Origin: Tremella fuciformis
Lineage: Eukaryota > Basidiomycota > Tremellomycetes > Tremellales > Tremellaceae
Direction of reading: 5' to 3'
Assembly: GCA_032768795.1 (NCBI GenBank)
Contig: CP136495.1
Coordinates: 994,501-1,058,500 of the forward strand
Length of the DNA: 64,000 nucleotides
Under the pieces are notes generated by a model. The model was not told the origin of the DNA and did not search any database. It saw nothing but the letters and a program-made list of their open reading frames with translations. Positions 33,998 to 45,235 of this stretch are shown in pieces (position 1 is the first letter of the stretch; every line of letters starts with the position of its first letter). The position numbers and the translations under genes are program-made.

Positions 33998-36900
33998 ATG
34001 GAGGAGAGCGAAATCAAAATCAAAGTTGTTACTTTGAAAGGCAGCGATAATTATCCTCAATGGGAATCGCATATCGCCACCACTCTTATGGGCAAGGGCT
34101 TGCTTGCCTGTATCAGAATCGAACCTGTTTCGCCAATTTCAGCTGCAGAGCAGCTCAAATTCGATAAGGCCTTTTCGATTATATTTCAGAGCCTCTCTGA
34201 GACCGTCCAAGCTGCTTTACCGGCCTCAGTCAAAGACTGGACATCACCCTCTCCAAAATCGCTTTGGGAGGAGTTGAAACGGCAGCATTCCGCCTCTACC
34301 GGTGCCAGGCAAGCCGCTCTTTTCCAATCGCTTGCCAGGGCTTCAATTATCGATGGAGAAGACCCAATGCCGACTTTGGCTGCACAGCAGAGCGCCCACA
34401 CCCAGTTGAACAGCTCAGGCGAAATTATTTCCGATAAAATCCTTGCTTTCTGCATGACACTGGCGCTTCCTGAGTCTTATGCGACCACAAAGCAAAATCT
34501 GTGGATGCGACAGCCTCTCAGCTCTTCAGAGGTGAAATCGGCAGTCCAGGCTGAATATGAGAGGCGGAAAAATTCGGAATCGGCCACAGCTTTTGCTGCA
34601 GCAACAAGGAGACCGGCAAGACCTCCCAGAGATATGTCAAAATATTGCGATCATCACCGGATTCATGGCCACAGCAATGCAGAATGCCATAATCAACAAA
34701 ATCGGATCAAGCAGACACAAAGAATTCCGCCCAAGGCCGAAATTGCCTCTGTCAGCCCTGAGACCGATACCGACATTGGGCCAGCATCTGCTTTCAATGC
34801 AGTAGCGACCGCATCAGCCTATCATGCAAAATGCGACCGCTATGAATTTATTATCGATTCTGGAGCAACCCATCATATGTGCAATGATGCTCAGATGCTG
34901 TCGGATCTCAAACCGGCTCAGAAAATGCAAGTCCGATTTGGCAATTCAGCACATCTGCCCTGCAACATGACCGGTACCCTCTACCTTGCCGGAATCGCTT
35001 TTCCAGGCTGCCTATATATTCCTGGGCTGGACCGGAACCTCATTTCGGTCTCTGCAACTCCACAAGGCTTGGAATGGAAATTTACAGCCGGAAATGCGAA
35101 ATTATGCGATATCAAGTCTGGAGCACAGGTCTTCACAGCTACCAAGCGATCCGGCCTATATGTGCATCAGCAGGCAAGCGCCTCAGCCAATATCGCTTCC
35201 ATTGCTGAAATACAAGACATCCATGAGCGACTTGGCCATTTGAATATATCTGCAGTCATGAGAGTCATCAGGAGTGGGAGAATGGGCAATATCGAAATTT
35301 CAGCATCAGATGCAAAGTCATTCCAGTGCCAGAGCTGCATTTTGGGTAAAACAGGTCGACTTCCATCATTGCCAAGCGATATCAGAGCTTCAACACCGCT
35401 TGAAATTATCCATATTGACTTGTGGGGTCCAGCCAGAGTGCCATCTCTCAATGGTGCTCGATATTTCTTGACCTGTTATGACGATTTCACAAGGAAATCG
35501 CATTTATATTTCCTCAAACAGAAATCAGGAGCGTTTGAGGCGATTCAGCAATACATTGCCTTGGTTGAGCGCCAATTGTCTACAAAGGTCAAAACAATCA
35601 GATCCGACAATGGTGGTGAATTCTCCTCAAATGAGTGGAAACAATTCATGAGGAATCACGGAATTCAGCATATTCAGGTCCCACCAGATGCGCACACTCA
35701 AAATGGGCGAGTTGAAAGATTGCATCTCACAATCCTCAATGGTGTCAGAACCGTGCTTGTTCATTCCGGATTACCTCAAAATCTTTGGGCTGAAGCGGCA
35801 AATTATATAGCCTACACTCGAAACCGCACACCCTGTGGGCCAAGGCAGGAAATACCTGAAGACAAATGGCAAAATCGAAATTGCCAAATTACACACCTTC
35901 AACCATTTGGCTGCAAGGCATTTTTCCGAAATCACATTGAGAAGAATAAGCTTGCACCAAGATATCAAGAGGGGATCCTTGTGGGGTATCAAGAGGCCAC
36001 CAACAATTACCGGATATATTCCAAAGTGACCGGCAGCATCACAATCAGCCGGGATGTTGTTTTTGCGAACACAGAATTCAATTCTCAGCAAATTGAAATT
36101 CCGGAATTGGAACTTAATGATTCACGGCCTCAAATCGAGTCCGATGAACCTGTCCTTTTGCAGGAAGATTGTCTGCAGGAGCCTCTACCGCCACCAAAAC
36201 AGGGAATGCAGGAGGTTGAGCGGTTCTTCCGGAATTTGGCAAATGAGCAGCAAAACAACAAACCAGCTCCCAAACTCATTGAAAGAGATCATCATCGCCA
36301 AGTTGCTGCAGAACGCCGCGCTTCCGCTCCAGCAATACCGCAGCAAGGGGGGCATAATGGCGATAACACAGACTCTGAATCAAGCTCTGAAAGCTCAGAT
36401 GAGCTGAATTTGCGAGATGATGAGGAATTTGAAGGAGCAAACATTGCCTATGCCTTACTTGCAACCAATATACCTCAAACATACTTGCAAGCGCGAAATT
36501 CTGGCGAGTGGGAGCACTGGAGAGCCAGCATGGACTCAGAGCTTGCCAAAATGGACAAATATCGAGTTTGGGAGCTTGTGGATCGCTCAAATCAAAGAGT
36601 TCTCAAAGGCAAATGGGTCTACACTCGGAAAATTGATGGTGAAACCGGCCAACCTTCAACCTACAAGGCCAGATTTGTTGCCAAGGGTTATTCCCAGATT
36701 GAAGGACTCGATTTCAACGAGTTATTTGCCTCTGTTGCACACAAGGACACTATCAGAGTCTTCCTGGCATTGGTCAATCACTTTAACATGGAGTGTGACC
36801 AAGTAGACATCATTGCAGCCTTCCTCAATGGCGATTTAGAGGAGGAGATATATATGGAACCACCAGAAGGCTCCAACATTCCTGCAGGCCAAATTTTGCG

Positions 36901-38023
36901 ACTCAGAAAATCGCTTTATGGCTTGAAGCAATCTCCTAGATGCTTCAACAAGGCTCTAGATAATTGGCTTCGATCTCAAGGCCTCAAACCAACCTCTGCA
37001 GACCCCTGTCTTTACTACAAATTCGAAAATGGCAATTTCCTCATGCTCTCTGTTCATGTGGATGATCAGTTGATTGCTTGCAACAACAGAAAGTATTTGG
37101 ACGCATTCAAAATTGCTCTCAACTCAGAATTTGAGTGCAAGGACTCAGGTCCAGTCTCCTACTTCTTGGGATTCAATATACATCGAGATCGGACTCAGAA
37201 CAAGCTGTTCATGAGTCAAGAACATTATTTGGAGTCAATTTTGGACCGGTTTGGTATGAGTGACTGCAACCCAGCCAGAACTCCTCTGCCTGCCAATTTT
37301 CGCCCTATTCCAGCCACAGATACCGAGTATGAGGAGGCAAAGCACTACCCATATGCCCAAGCAGTGGGAGCCATTCTTTATGCCTCAACAATCACAAGAC
37401 CAGATCTCGCTTTTCCAGCTTCCCTGCTGTCAAGATATATATCCAAATACAACACAGAGCACTGGAAAGCGGCCAAACATCTACTTCGGTACATCAGAGG
37501 CACCACAGACCTTTGTTTGACCTTCAACAAAGAGAATTCAAACAGGATTGCTCTGGGCTATGCAGATGCAGACTGGGGAGGCGATCTAGATACAAGGAGA
37601 TCGACTACAGGCTACATCTTCAAGGTCTATGGTGGAGTTGTGGCCTGGAAAAGTCGACGTCAAAATACAGTGGCGCTTTCCACCACAGAAGCAGAGCTTA
37701 TGGCCTCTTCTGAAGCGACCAGACAAGCCATTTGGCTCAGGCAACTTCTCAGTGATCTCCAGCTCGAATTGGACCAGCCATTGCCAATTCTAAACGACAA
37801 CAATGGAGCAATTGCCTTGTCAAAGAACCCAGTCAACCATGACAAGTCAAAGCACATTGATATGAGACACAAGTTTGTCAGGGAGAAGGTGGAGGACAAC
37901 ACAGTGACACTGTCCCATGTGCCATCAGCTGAGAACATGGCGGATCTCCTCACTAAGGCGCTCCCAGCAGAGGTATTCAACAGGCTGAGGGATCTACTTG
38001 GAGTTCAGCAAAGATCAGATTGA
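33998..38023 (+). CDS. family II Gag-Pol polyprotein, copy II-d (1341 aa)
   Basis: Intact frame with the same domain order and catalytic residues as the II-c polyprotein. The knuckle is CDHHRIHGHSNAEC. It differs from II-c mainly between Gag and protease and in the acidic linker (TDSESSSESSDELN), the least conserved parts of the family. Potentially functional. Confidence 0.96.
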   Translation: MEESEIKIKVVTLKGSDNYPQWESHIATTLMGKGLLACIRIEPVSPISAAEQLKFDKAFSIIFQSLSETVQAALPASVKDWTSPSPKSLWEELKRQHSASTGARQAALFQSLARASIIDGEDPMPTLAAQQSAHTQLNSSGEIISDKILAFCMTLALPESYATTKQNLWMRQPLSSSEVKSAVQAEYERRKNSESATAFAAATRRPARPPRDMSKYCDHHRIHGHSNAECHNQQNRIKQTQRIPPKAEIASVSPETDTDIGPASAFNAVATASAYHAKCDRYEFIIDSGATHHMCNDAQMLSDLKPAQKMQVRFGNSAHLPCNMTGTLYLAGIAFPGCLYIPGLDRNLISVSATPQGLEWKFTAGNAKLCDIKSGAQVFTATKRSGLYVHQQASASANIASIAEIQDIHERLGHLNISAVMRVIRSGRMGNIEISASDAKSFQCQSCILGKTGRLPSLPSDIRASTPLEIIHIDLWGPARVPSLNGARYFLTCYDDFTRKSHLYFLKQKSGAFEAIQQYIALVERQLSTKVKTIRSDNGGEFSSNEWKQFMRNHGIQHIQVPPDAHTQNGRVERLHLTILNGVRTVLVHSGLPQNLWAEAANYIAYTRNRTPCGPRQEIPEDKWQNRNCQITHLQPFGCKAFFRNHIEKNKLAPRYQEGILVGYQEATNNYRIYSKVTGSITISRDVVFANTEFNSQQIEIPELELNDSRPQIESDEPVLLQEDCLQEPLPPPKQGMQEVERFFRNLANEQQNNKPAPKLIERDHHRQVAAERRASAPAIPQQGGHNGDNTDSESSSESSDELNLRDDEEFEGANIAYALLATNIPQTYLQARNSGEWEHWRASMDSELAKMDKYRVWELVDRSNQRVLKGKWVYTRKIDGETGQPSTYKARFVAKGYSQIEGLDFNELFASVAHKDTIRVFLALVNHFNMECDQVDIIAAFLNGDLEEEIYMEPPEGSNIPAGQILRLRKSLYGLKQSPRCFNKALDNWLRSQGLKPTSADPCLYYKFENGNFLMLSVHVDDQLIACNNRKYLDAFKIALNSEFECKDSGPVSYFLGFNIHRDRTQNKLFMSQEHYLESILDRFGMSDCNPARTPLPANFRPIPATDTEYEEAKHYPYAQAVGAILYASTITRPDLAFPASLLSRYISKYNTEHWKAAKHLLRYIRGTTDLCLTFNKENSNRIALGYADADWGGDLDTRRSTTGYIFKVYGGVVAWKSRRQNTVALSTTEAELMASSEATRQAIWLRQLLSDLQLELDQPLPILNDNNGAIALSKNPVNHDKSKHIDMRHKFVREKVEDNTVTLSHVPSAENMADLLTKALPAEVFNRLRDLLGVQQRSD

Positions 38024-38030
38024 GTGGGAG

Positions 38031-38183
38031 TGTCGGAATTGTGAGCAATACTGATCTGTGCCACACTGCCACACTGCCACATCGCTTTCTCCCACTTCCC
38101 CTGAAGTGTTTCATATCCATAGCATCGCTTTTCCTGCTCTGTGAGCAGGGAACTCTCTCTATGCACTTCTTATTCATCCGACA
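38031..38183 (+). repeat. 3' LTR of II-d
   Basis: 153 bp directly after the purine run TGAGTGGGAG. Confidence 0.94.
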
Positions 38184-38188
38184 CAACA

Positions 38189-38682
38189 AAGAAAACTCCA
38201 ACAGGATTGCTCTGGGCTATGCAGATGCAGACTGGGGAGGCGATCTAGACACAAGGAGATCAACCACAGGCTACATCTTCAAGGTCTATGGTGGAGTTGT
38301 GGCCTGGAAAAGTCGGCGACAAAATACAGTGGCGCTTTCTACCACAGAAGCAGAGCTTATGGCCTCTTCTGAGGCGACCAGGCAAGCTATTTGGCTCAGG
38401 CAACTTCTCAGTGATCTTCAGCTTGGTCTGGAGGAGCCCCTGCCAATCCTAAACGACAACAATGGAGCAATTGCCTTGTCAAAGAACCCAGTCAACCATG
38501 ACAAGTCGAAACATATTGACATGAGACACAAGTTTGTCAGGGAGAAGGTAGAGGACAACACAGTGACCCTATCACATGTCCCATCAGCTGAGAACATGGC
38601 GGATCTCCTCACCAAATCGCTCCCAGCAGAGGTATTCAACAGGCTGAGGGATCTACTTGGAGTTCAGCAAAGATCAGATTGA
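38189..38682 (+). pseudogene. RNase H end of II-b pol
   Basis: NKENSNRIALGYADADWGGD to GVQQRSD, stop 38682. Completes the frame interrupted at 32798. Confidence 0.92.
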
Positions 38683-38689
38683 GTGGGAG

Positions 38690-38841
38690 TGTCGGAATTG
38701 TGAGCAATCCTGATCTGTGCCACACTGCCACACTGCCACATCGCTTCCAGCTCTTTCCAATTACATAAGGAAACTCTGTAGCGTCGCTTTTCCTGCTCTC
38801 TGAGCAGTAGATGTCTCTATGCACTTCTTATTCATCCGACA
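38690..38841 (+). repeat. 3' LTR of II-b
   Basis: 152 bp, same sequence as 17922-18073. Followed by the TSD GCTGC. Confidence 0.95.
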
Positions 38842-38846
38842 GCTGC

Positions 38847-39812
38847 GGTATCGGTGGTGCAGCAGAAGCGCGGCGTTCTGCAGCAATTTGGCGATGATGA
38901 TCTCTTTCAATGATATTTGGAATTTGTAAATTTTGATTGACGACTTTTTGCTCATTTGCCAAATTCCGAAAGAACCGTTCAATCTGGGGCATTCCGGTTG
39001 TTACAGGTGATAGGGGCATGTATGAAGCATCATTCTGCAAAAGAACAGATTTGTCGGGCTCGATTTGAGGCCGTGACCCTTTAAGTTCCAATTCCGGAAT
39101 TTCAATTTGCTCAGAATTGAATTCTGTGTTTGCAAAGATAACATCCCGGCTGATGGTGATGCTGCCGGACTGTTTTGAATATATCCGGTAATTGTTGGTG
39201 GCCTCCTGATACCCCACAAGGATGCCCTCTTGATATCTTGGTGCCAGCTTGTTTTTCTCTGTATGATTTCGGAAAAATGCTTTGCAGCCAAATGGTTGAA
39301 GGTGTGTAATTTGGCAATTTCGATTTTGCCACTTGTCTTCGGGTATTTCCTGCTTTGGCCCACAGGGTGTGCGATTTCGAGTGTAGGCTATATAATTTGC
39401 CGCTTCAGCCCATAGATTCTGAGGCAATCCGGAATGAACAAGGACTGTTCTCACTCCATTGAGGATTGTGAGGTGCAATCTTTCAACTCGCCCATTTTGA
39501 GTGTGCGCATCTGGTGGGACCTGAATATGCTGAATCCCGTGATTCCTCATGAATTGTTTCCACTCATTTGAGGAGAATTCACCACCATTGTCGGATCTGA
39601 TTGTTTTGACCTTTGTAGACAATTGCCTTTCAACTAAAGCGATATATTGCTGAATCGCCTCAAATGCTCCTGATTTCTGTTTGAGGAAATATAAATGCGA
39701 TTTCCTTGTGAAATCATCATAACAAGTGAGGAAATATCGAGCTCCATTAATTGATGGCACTCTGGCAGGGCCCCATAAATCAATGTGGACAATCTCAAGC
39801 GGTGTAGATGCT
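38847..39812 (-). pseudogene. integrase and linker part of II-a pol
   Basis: Minus-strand frame from RASTPLEIVHIDLWGPA through RSDNGGEF and NGRVERLH to AAPPIPQ. It joins 17916 on the left (QGGHNGDN) and 45236 on the right (LPSDV). Open throughout. Confidence 0.9.
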
Positions 39813-39817
39813 CTGAC

Positions 39818-39969
39818 TGTCGGATGATATGAAGTGCATAAGACATGTTCCCTGCTCAGAGAGCAGGAAAAGCGACGCTATAGAGTTTCCTTATGTAATA
39901 GGAAAGGGCTAGAAGCGATGTTGCAGTGTGGCAGTGTGGCACAGATCAGGATTGCTCACAATTCCGACA
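39818..39969 (-). repeat. 3' LTR of II-e
   Basis: 152 bp in reverse orientation, after the pol stop and purine run GAGTGGGAG. Confidence 0.94.
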
Positions 39970-39976
39970 CTCCCAC

Positions 39977-42900
39977 TCAATCTGATCTTTGCTGAACTCC
40001 AAGTAGATCCCTCAACCTGTTGAATACCTCTGCTGGGAGCGCCTTGGTGAGGAGATCCGCCATGTTCTCAGCTGATGGGACATGTGACAGAGTCACTGTG
40101 TTGTCCTCCACCTTCTCCCTGACAAACTTGTGTCTCATGTCAATGTGCTTGGACTTGTCATGGTTGACTGGGTTCTTTGACAAGGCAATTGCTCCATTGT
40201 TGTCGTTTAGAATTGGCAGGGGCTCCTCCAGACCAAGCTGAAGATCACTGAGAAGTTGCCTGAGCCAAATGGCTTGCCTGGTCGCTTCAGAAGAGGCCAT
40301 GAGCTCTGCTTCTGTGGTAGAAAGCGCCACTGTATTTTGCCGTCGACTTTTCCAGGCCACAATTCCACCATAGACCTTGAAGATATAGCCTGTAGTCGAT
40401 CTTCTTGTGTCTAGATCGCCTCCCCAGTCTGCATCTGCATAGCCTAGGGCAATTCTGGTTGAATTCTCTTTGTTGAAGGTCAAACAAAGGTCTGTGGTGC
40501 CTCTGATGTACCGAAGTAGATGTTTGGCCGCTTTCCAGTGCTCTGTGTTGTATTTGGATATGTATCTTGATAGCAGAGAAGCTGGAAAAGCGAGATCCGG
40601 TCTTGTAATTGTTGAGGCATAAAGAATGGCTCCCACTGCTTGGGCATATGGGTAATGCTTTGCCTCTTCAAACTCGGTATCTGTGGCTGGAACAGGGCGA
40701 AAACTGGCAGGCAGAGGAGTTCTGGCTGGGTTGCAGTCACTCATACCAAACCGGTCCAAAATTGACTCCAAATAATGTTCTTGACTCATAAACAGCTTGT
40801 TCTGTGTCCGATCTCGATGAATATTGAAGCCTAGGAAATAGGAAACCGGCCCTGAGTCCTTGCACTCAAATTCTGAGTTGAGAGCGATTTTGAAAGCGTC
40901 CAAATACTTTCTGTTGTTGCAAGCAATCAACTGATCATCCACATGAACTGAGAGCATGAGGAAATTGCCATTTTCGAATTTGTAGTAAAGGCAGGGGTCT
41001 GCAGAGGTTGGTTTGAGGCCTTGAGACCGAAGCCAATTGTCCAGAGCTTTGTTGAAGCATCTAGGAGACTGCTTGAGACCATAAAGCGATTTTCTGAGTC
41101 GCAAAACTTTGCCCGCAGGAATGTTGGAGCCTTCTGGTGGTTCCATATATATTTCCTCTTCCAAATCGCCATTGAGGAAGGCTGCAATGATGTCTACTTG
41201 GTCACACTCCATGTTGAAGTGATTGACCAAGGCCAGGAAGACTCTGATGGTGTCCTTGTGCGCAACAGAGGCAAATAACTCGTTGAAATCGAGTCCTTCA
41301 ATTTGTGAATAGCCCTTGGCAACAAATCTGGCCTTGTAGGTTGAAGGTTTACCGGTTTCACCATCGATCTTTCTGGTGTAGACCCATTTTCCTTTGAGGA
41401 CTCTTTGATTTGAGCGATCCACAACCGCCCAAACTCGATATTTGTCCATTTTGGCAAGCTCAGAATCCATGCTGGATTTCCAGTGCTCCCACTCGCCAGA
41501 ATTGCGCGCTTGCAAATATGTTTGAGGTATATTTGTTGCGAGCATAGCACAGGCAACATTTGCATCTTGAATCTCGTTCTCAAATTCCTCATCATCTCGC
41601 AAATTCAGCTCATCTGATGAGTCTGAGTCGCTTGAATTATCGCCATTATGCCCCCCTTGCTGCGGTATCGGTGGTGCAGCAGAAGCGCGGCGTTCTGCAG
41701 CAATTTGGCGATGATGATCTCTTTCAATGATATTTGGAATTTGTAAATTTTGATTGACGACTTTTTGCTCATTTGCCAAATTCCGAAAGAACCGTTCAAT
41801 CTGGGGCATTCCGGTTTTTACAGGTGATAGGGGCATGTATGAAGCATCATTCTGCAAAAGAACAGATTTGTCGGGCTCGATTTGAGGCCGTGACCCTTTA
41901 GGTTCCAATTCCGGAATTTCAATTTGCTCAGAATTGAATTCTGTGTTTGCAAAGATAACATCCCGGCTGATGGTGATGCTGCCGGACTGTTTTGAATATA
42001 TCCGGTAATTGTTGGTGGCCTCCTGATACCCCACAAGGATGCCCTCTTGATATCTTGGTGCCAGCTTGTTTTTCTCTGTATGATTTCGGAAAAATGCTTT
42101 GCAGCCAAATGGTTGAAGGTGTGTAATTTGGCAATTTCGATTTTGCCACTTGTCTTCGGGTATTTCCTGCTTTGGCCCACAGGGTGTGCGATTTCGAGTG
42201 TAGGCTATATAATTTGCCGCTTCAGCCCATAGATTCTGAGGCAATCCGGAATGAACAAGGACTGTTCTCACTCCATTGAGGATTGTGAGGTGCAATCTTT
42301 CAACTCGCCCATTTTGAGTGTGCGCATCTGGTGGGACCTGAATATGCTGAATTCCGTGATTCCTCATGAATTGTTTCCACTCATTTGAGGAGAATTCACC
42401 ACCATTGTCGGATCTGATTGTTTTGACCTTTGTAGACAATTGCCTTTCAACTAAAGCGATATATTGCTGAATCGCCTCAAATGCTCCTGATTTCTGTTTG
42501 AGGAAATATAAATGCGATTTCCTTGTGAAATCATCATAACAAGTGAGGAAATATCGAGCTCCATTAATTGATGGTACTCTGGCAGGGCCCCATAAATCAA
42601 TGTGGACAATCTCAAGCGGTGTAGATGCTCTGACATCGCTTGGTAATGATGGAAGTCGGCCGGTTTTGCCTAAAATGCAGCTCTGGCACTGGAATGACTT
42701 TGCATCTGAAGCTGAAATTTCGATATTGCCCATTCTTCCACTCCTGATGACTCTCATGATTGCAGATATGTTCAGATGGCCAAGTCGCTCATGGATGTCT
42801 TGGATATCAGCTGTAGAAGCGATATTGGCTGATGCGCTTGCCTCCTGATATACATACAACCCGGATCGCTTTGGGGCTGTGAGGAGATGATTTCCGGTGT

Positions 42901-44026
42901 CCATTCTGCAGAGTTGGGCATTTCCGGCCGCAAATTTCCATCCCAGGCCTTGTGGAGTTGCAGAGACCGAAATGAGGTTCCGATCAAGCCCAGGAATATA
43001 TAGACAGCCTGGAAAAGCGATTCCGGCAATGTAGAGGGTACCGGTCATGTTGCAAGGCAAATGGGCTGAATTGCCAAACCGGACTTGCATTTTCTGAGCC
43101 GGTTTCAGATCCGATAGCATTTGAGCATCATTACACATGTGATGTGTTGCTCCAGAATCGATAATAAATTCATAGCGGTCGCATTTTGCATGATAGGCGG
43201 ATGCGGTCGCTACTGCATTGAAAGCAGATGCTGGCCCAATGTCGGTATCGGTCTCAGGGCTGACAGAGGCAATTTCGGCCTTGGGTGGAATTCTTTGTGT
43301 CTGCTGGATCCGATTTTGTTGATTATGACATTCTGCATTGCTGTGGCCATGAATCCGGTGATGATCGCAGTATTTTGACATATCTCTGGGGCGATTTGGC
43401 TTGAATGGAACCGGTCTCCTTGCTGCAGCAAGAGCTGATGCTGAATCGGAATTTTTCCGCCTCTCATATTCAGCCTGGACTGCCGATTTGACCTCTGAAG
43501 AGCTGAGAGGCTGTCGCATCCAGAGATTCTGCTTTGTAGTTGCATATGACTCAGGGAGAGCAAGAGTCATGCAGAATGCAAGGATTTTATCGGATATAAT
43601 TTCGCCTGAGCTGTTCAGCTGGGTGTGGGCGCTCTGTTGGGCTGCTAGGACCGGCATTGGATCTTCTCCATCGATAATTGAAGCTCTGGCAAGCGATTGG
43701 AATAAAGCGGCCTGCCTGGCACCGGTTGAGGCTGAATGCTGCCGCTTAATTTCGTCCCAAAGAGCCTTGGGTGAGGGCGATGTCCAGTCTTTGACTGAGG
43801 CTGGCAGGGCGGCTTGGACGGTCTCAGAGAGCGACTGAAAGATGATGGAAAAGGCCTTATCGAATTTGAGCTGTTCTGCAGCTGAAATTGGCGAAATCGG
43901 TTCGGTTCTGATGCAGGCAAGCAGTCCCTTGCCCATGAGGGTGGTGGCGATATGCGATTCCCATTGAGGATAATTATCGCTGCCTTTCAAAGTAACAACT
44001 TTGATTTTGATTTCGCTCTCCTCCAT
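39977..44026 (-). CDS. family II Gag-Pol polyprotein, copy II-e (about 1349 aa)
   Basis: Intact frame. The open frame extends upstream to 44158, but the family start is MEESEIKIK at 44026, by comparison with II-c and II-d. Same Gag, CHHC knuckle (CDHHRIHGHSNAEC), protease, integrase, RT and RNase H order with all catalytic residues. The linker has extra residues FENEIQDANVACA compared with II-c. Potentially functional. Confidence 0.95.
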   Translation of the reverse strand: MEESEIKIKVVTLKGSDNYPQWESHIATTLMGKGLLACIRTEPISPISAAEQLKFDKAFSIIFQSLSETVQAALPASVKDWTSPSPKALWDEIKRQHSASTGARQAALFQSLARASIIDGEDPMPVLAAQQSAHTQLNSSGEIISDKILAFCMTLALPESYATTKQNLWMRQPLSSSEVKSAVQAEYERRKNSDSASALAAARRPVPFKPNRPRDMSKYCDHHRIHGHSNAECHNQQNRIQQTQRIPPKAEIASVSPETDTDIGPASAFNAVATASAYHAKCDRYEFIIDSGATHHMCNDAQMLSDLKPAQKMQVRFGNSAHLPCNMTGTLYIAGIAFPGCLYIPGLDRNLISVSATPQGLGWKFAAGNAQLCRMDTGNHLLTAPKRSGLYVYQEASASANIASTADIQDIHERLGHLNISAIMRVIRSGRMGNIEISASDAKSFQCQSCILGKTGRLPSLPSDVRASTPLEIVHIDLWGPARVPSINGARYFLTCYDDFTRKSHLYFLKQKSGAFEAIQQYIALVERQLSTKVKTIRSDNGGEFSSNEWKQFMRNHGIQHIQVPPDAHTQNGRVERLHLTILNGVRTVLVHSGLPQNLWAEAANYIAYTRNRTPCGPKQEIPEDKWQNRNCQITHLQPFGCKAFFRNHTEKNKLAPRYQEGILVGYQEATNNYRIYSKQSGSITISRDVIFANTEFNSEQIEIPELEPKGSRPQIEPDKSVLLQNDASYMPLSPVKTGMPQIERFFRNLANEQKVVNQNLQIPNIIERDHHRQIAAERRASAAPPIPQQGGHNGDNSSDSDSSDELNLRDDEEFENEIQDANVACAMLATNIPQTYLQARNSGEWEHWKSSMDSELAKMDKYRVWAVVDRSNQRVLKGKWVYTRKIDGETGKPSTYKARFVAKGYSQIEGLDFNELFASVAHKDTIRVFLALVNHFNMECDQVDIIAAFLNGDLEEEIYMEPPEGSNIPAGKVLRLRKSLYGLKQSPRCFNKALDNWLRSQGLKPTSADPCLYYKFENGNFLMLSVHVDDQLIACNNRKYLDAFKIALNSEFECKDSGPVSYFLGFNIHRDRTQNKLFMSQEHYLESILDRFGMSDCNPARTPLPASFRPVPATDTEFEEAKHYPYAQAVGAILYASTITRPDLAFPASLLSRYISKYNTEHWKAAKHLLRYIRGTTDLCLTFNKENSTRIALGYADADWGGDLDTRRSTTGYIFKVYGGIVAWKSRRQNTVALSTTEAELMASSEATRQAIWLRQLLSDLQLGLEEPLPILNDNNGAIALSKNPVNHDKSKHIDMRHKFVREKVEDNTVTLSHVPSAENMADLLTKALPAEVFNRLRDLLGVQQRSD

Positions 44027-45078
44027 TTCCAAAAAATTATTTCTCAAGAACGGCTCGATCAAATTCGGTTTTGTTGATAGGGATGATAGAGGCCGTTGCG
44101 AAGTATATTGTGTGCAAAGGAGAGATTTTAAATATCCGGGTGTCAGCTGCAATCGCAAAAGTTTGAATGAGACTCTCAGAGAGACTCAGCTGAAAGCGAG
44201 AGCAGCTTGAATTGCCAGAAGGCTCAGAGGCTGCCCACCAGGTTTCACTGGATTCTGCGGCCACCGGAACGGTGTACGACCTCCTGGGTGCTCCACCAAG
44301 CCTGGGAATCGGCCCAAGGTTTGATTTCTGCAGAGCCAGGTCCGGATTTGCTTGAACTCCCTCGGTGTAACCTAGACCGGCCAGGACGTTTGCCTTCACC
44401 TGCCAAGCCCAGCAGGCCGCGATTTCGCCCAGCGATAGGGCAGAAGCAATGATGTTGAGAAATCGGAAATCCGATTTCAGGAATGATGGAATTACTCGAG
44501 AACAAGTCGGCCGATTGTGCTCTGCCGGTGCTGAAATATAGCCTGTAGTGGCCCCTATGTTGTGTGGGAACGGCAGGCGGATCGGTGGAGTAATGGGCGA
44601 GAAATCGATTTCCTGGTGTTGGAAGACTCAACTCCAAATTTGCAGTTTGCCGAAATTGATAAATCGATATCTCGGGAACGGTACTAGCTGCCGGGCTGTG
44701 CTTTACCGTGACGATGGATCCAACAACAGACGGTGCTGTGTAAAACGGAGAGATCGATCGGGTGGCTAGATCGCGAGAAATTGTTGAAGTTGTGAACGTC
44801 CGTTATCCCGGCCTTCTGTGAGTGCTGGACTCTTCAGGGGCCGTAAGACGTGTGTTCGCACTGTAGAGAAAGTGCTGTGTTCTTCTGGCGCTTGTAGGTG
44901 AAGCGACAGAGATGGTAGGTAGGGAGGAGGGTAGCCGGAAACCGAGTATTTGGCAAAGGCGATTGCGGGTGAACCGCTGAAGCTACCGAAAATCCGAGGG
45001 TACCTCGTGAAAGAGCGCGTCGAGCTCTATTGGGTCACTTGTCGGCAGGCGAATCGGATGCGATTCAGGCTCATAACC

Positions 45079-45230
45079 TGTCGGATGATATGAAGTGCAT
45101 AAGACATGTTCCCTGCTCAGAGAGCAGGAAAAGCGACGCTATAGAGTTTCCTTATGTAATAGGAAAGGGCTAGAAGCGATGTTGCAGTGTGGCAGTGTGG
45201 CACAGATCAGGATTGCTCACAATTCCGACA
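45079..45230 (-). repeat. 5' LTR of II-e
   Basis: 152 bp, with the reversed primer-binding site at 45065-45078. Confidence 0.94.
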
Positions 45231-45235
45231 CTGAC

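Larger units (their letters stand above)
32799..38183 (+). mobile_element. copia family II copy II-d, complete, TSD CAACA
   Basis: 153-bp LTRs 32799-32951 and 38031-38183, apparently identical, flanked by CAACA (32794-32798, 38184-38188). Removing it restores LTFNKENSNRIALG in the RNase H region of II-b. Intact leader, primer site (32952-32965) and polyprotein frame. Confidence 0.96.
17922..38841 (+). mobile_element. copia family II copy II-b, nested in II-a and itself invaded at least four times
   Basis: The two 152-bp LTRs (17922-18073, 38690-38841) look identical, and GCTGC flanks the whole unit (17917-17921, 38842-38846), so these 20.9 kb are one insertion event plus later inserts. The inserts are the family I element 19141-24185, the solo LTR 25492-25895, copy II-c 25940-31333 and copy II-d 32799-38183. 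About 0.7 kb of II-b, covering the integrase core, is missing at the II-c site. Confidence 0.9.
39818..45230 (-). mobile_element. copia family II copy II-e, complete, TSD CTGAC
   Basis: LTRs 39818-39969 (3') and 45079-45230 (5') look identical. CTGAC flanks the unit (39813-39817, 45231-45235), and removing it restores the integrase N-terminus of II-a. LTRs, leader and gag are nearly identical to those of its host II-a, so the two are very close relatives. Confidence 0.96.

Noticed and set aside
17922..38841. Treating 17922-25939 and 31334-38841 as two different truncated elements
   Set aside because: Their terminal LTRs match each other better than any other LTR here, and GCTGC flanks the pair, so they are two ends of one element.
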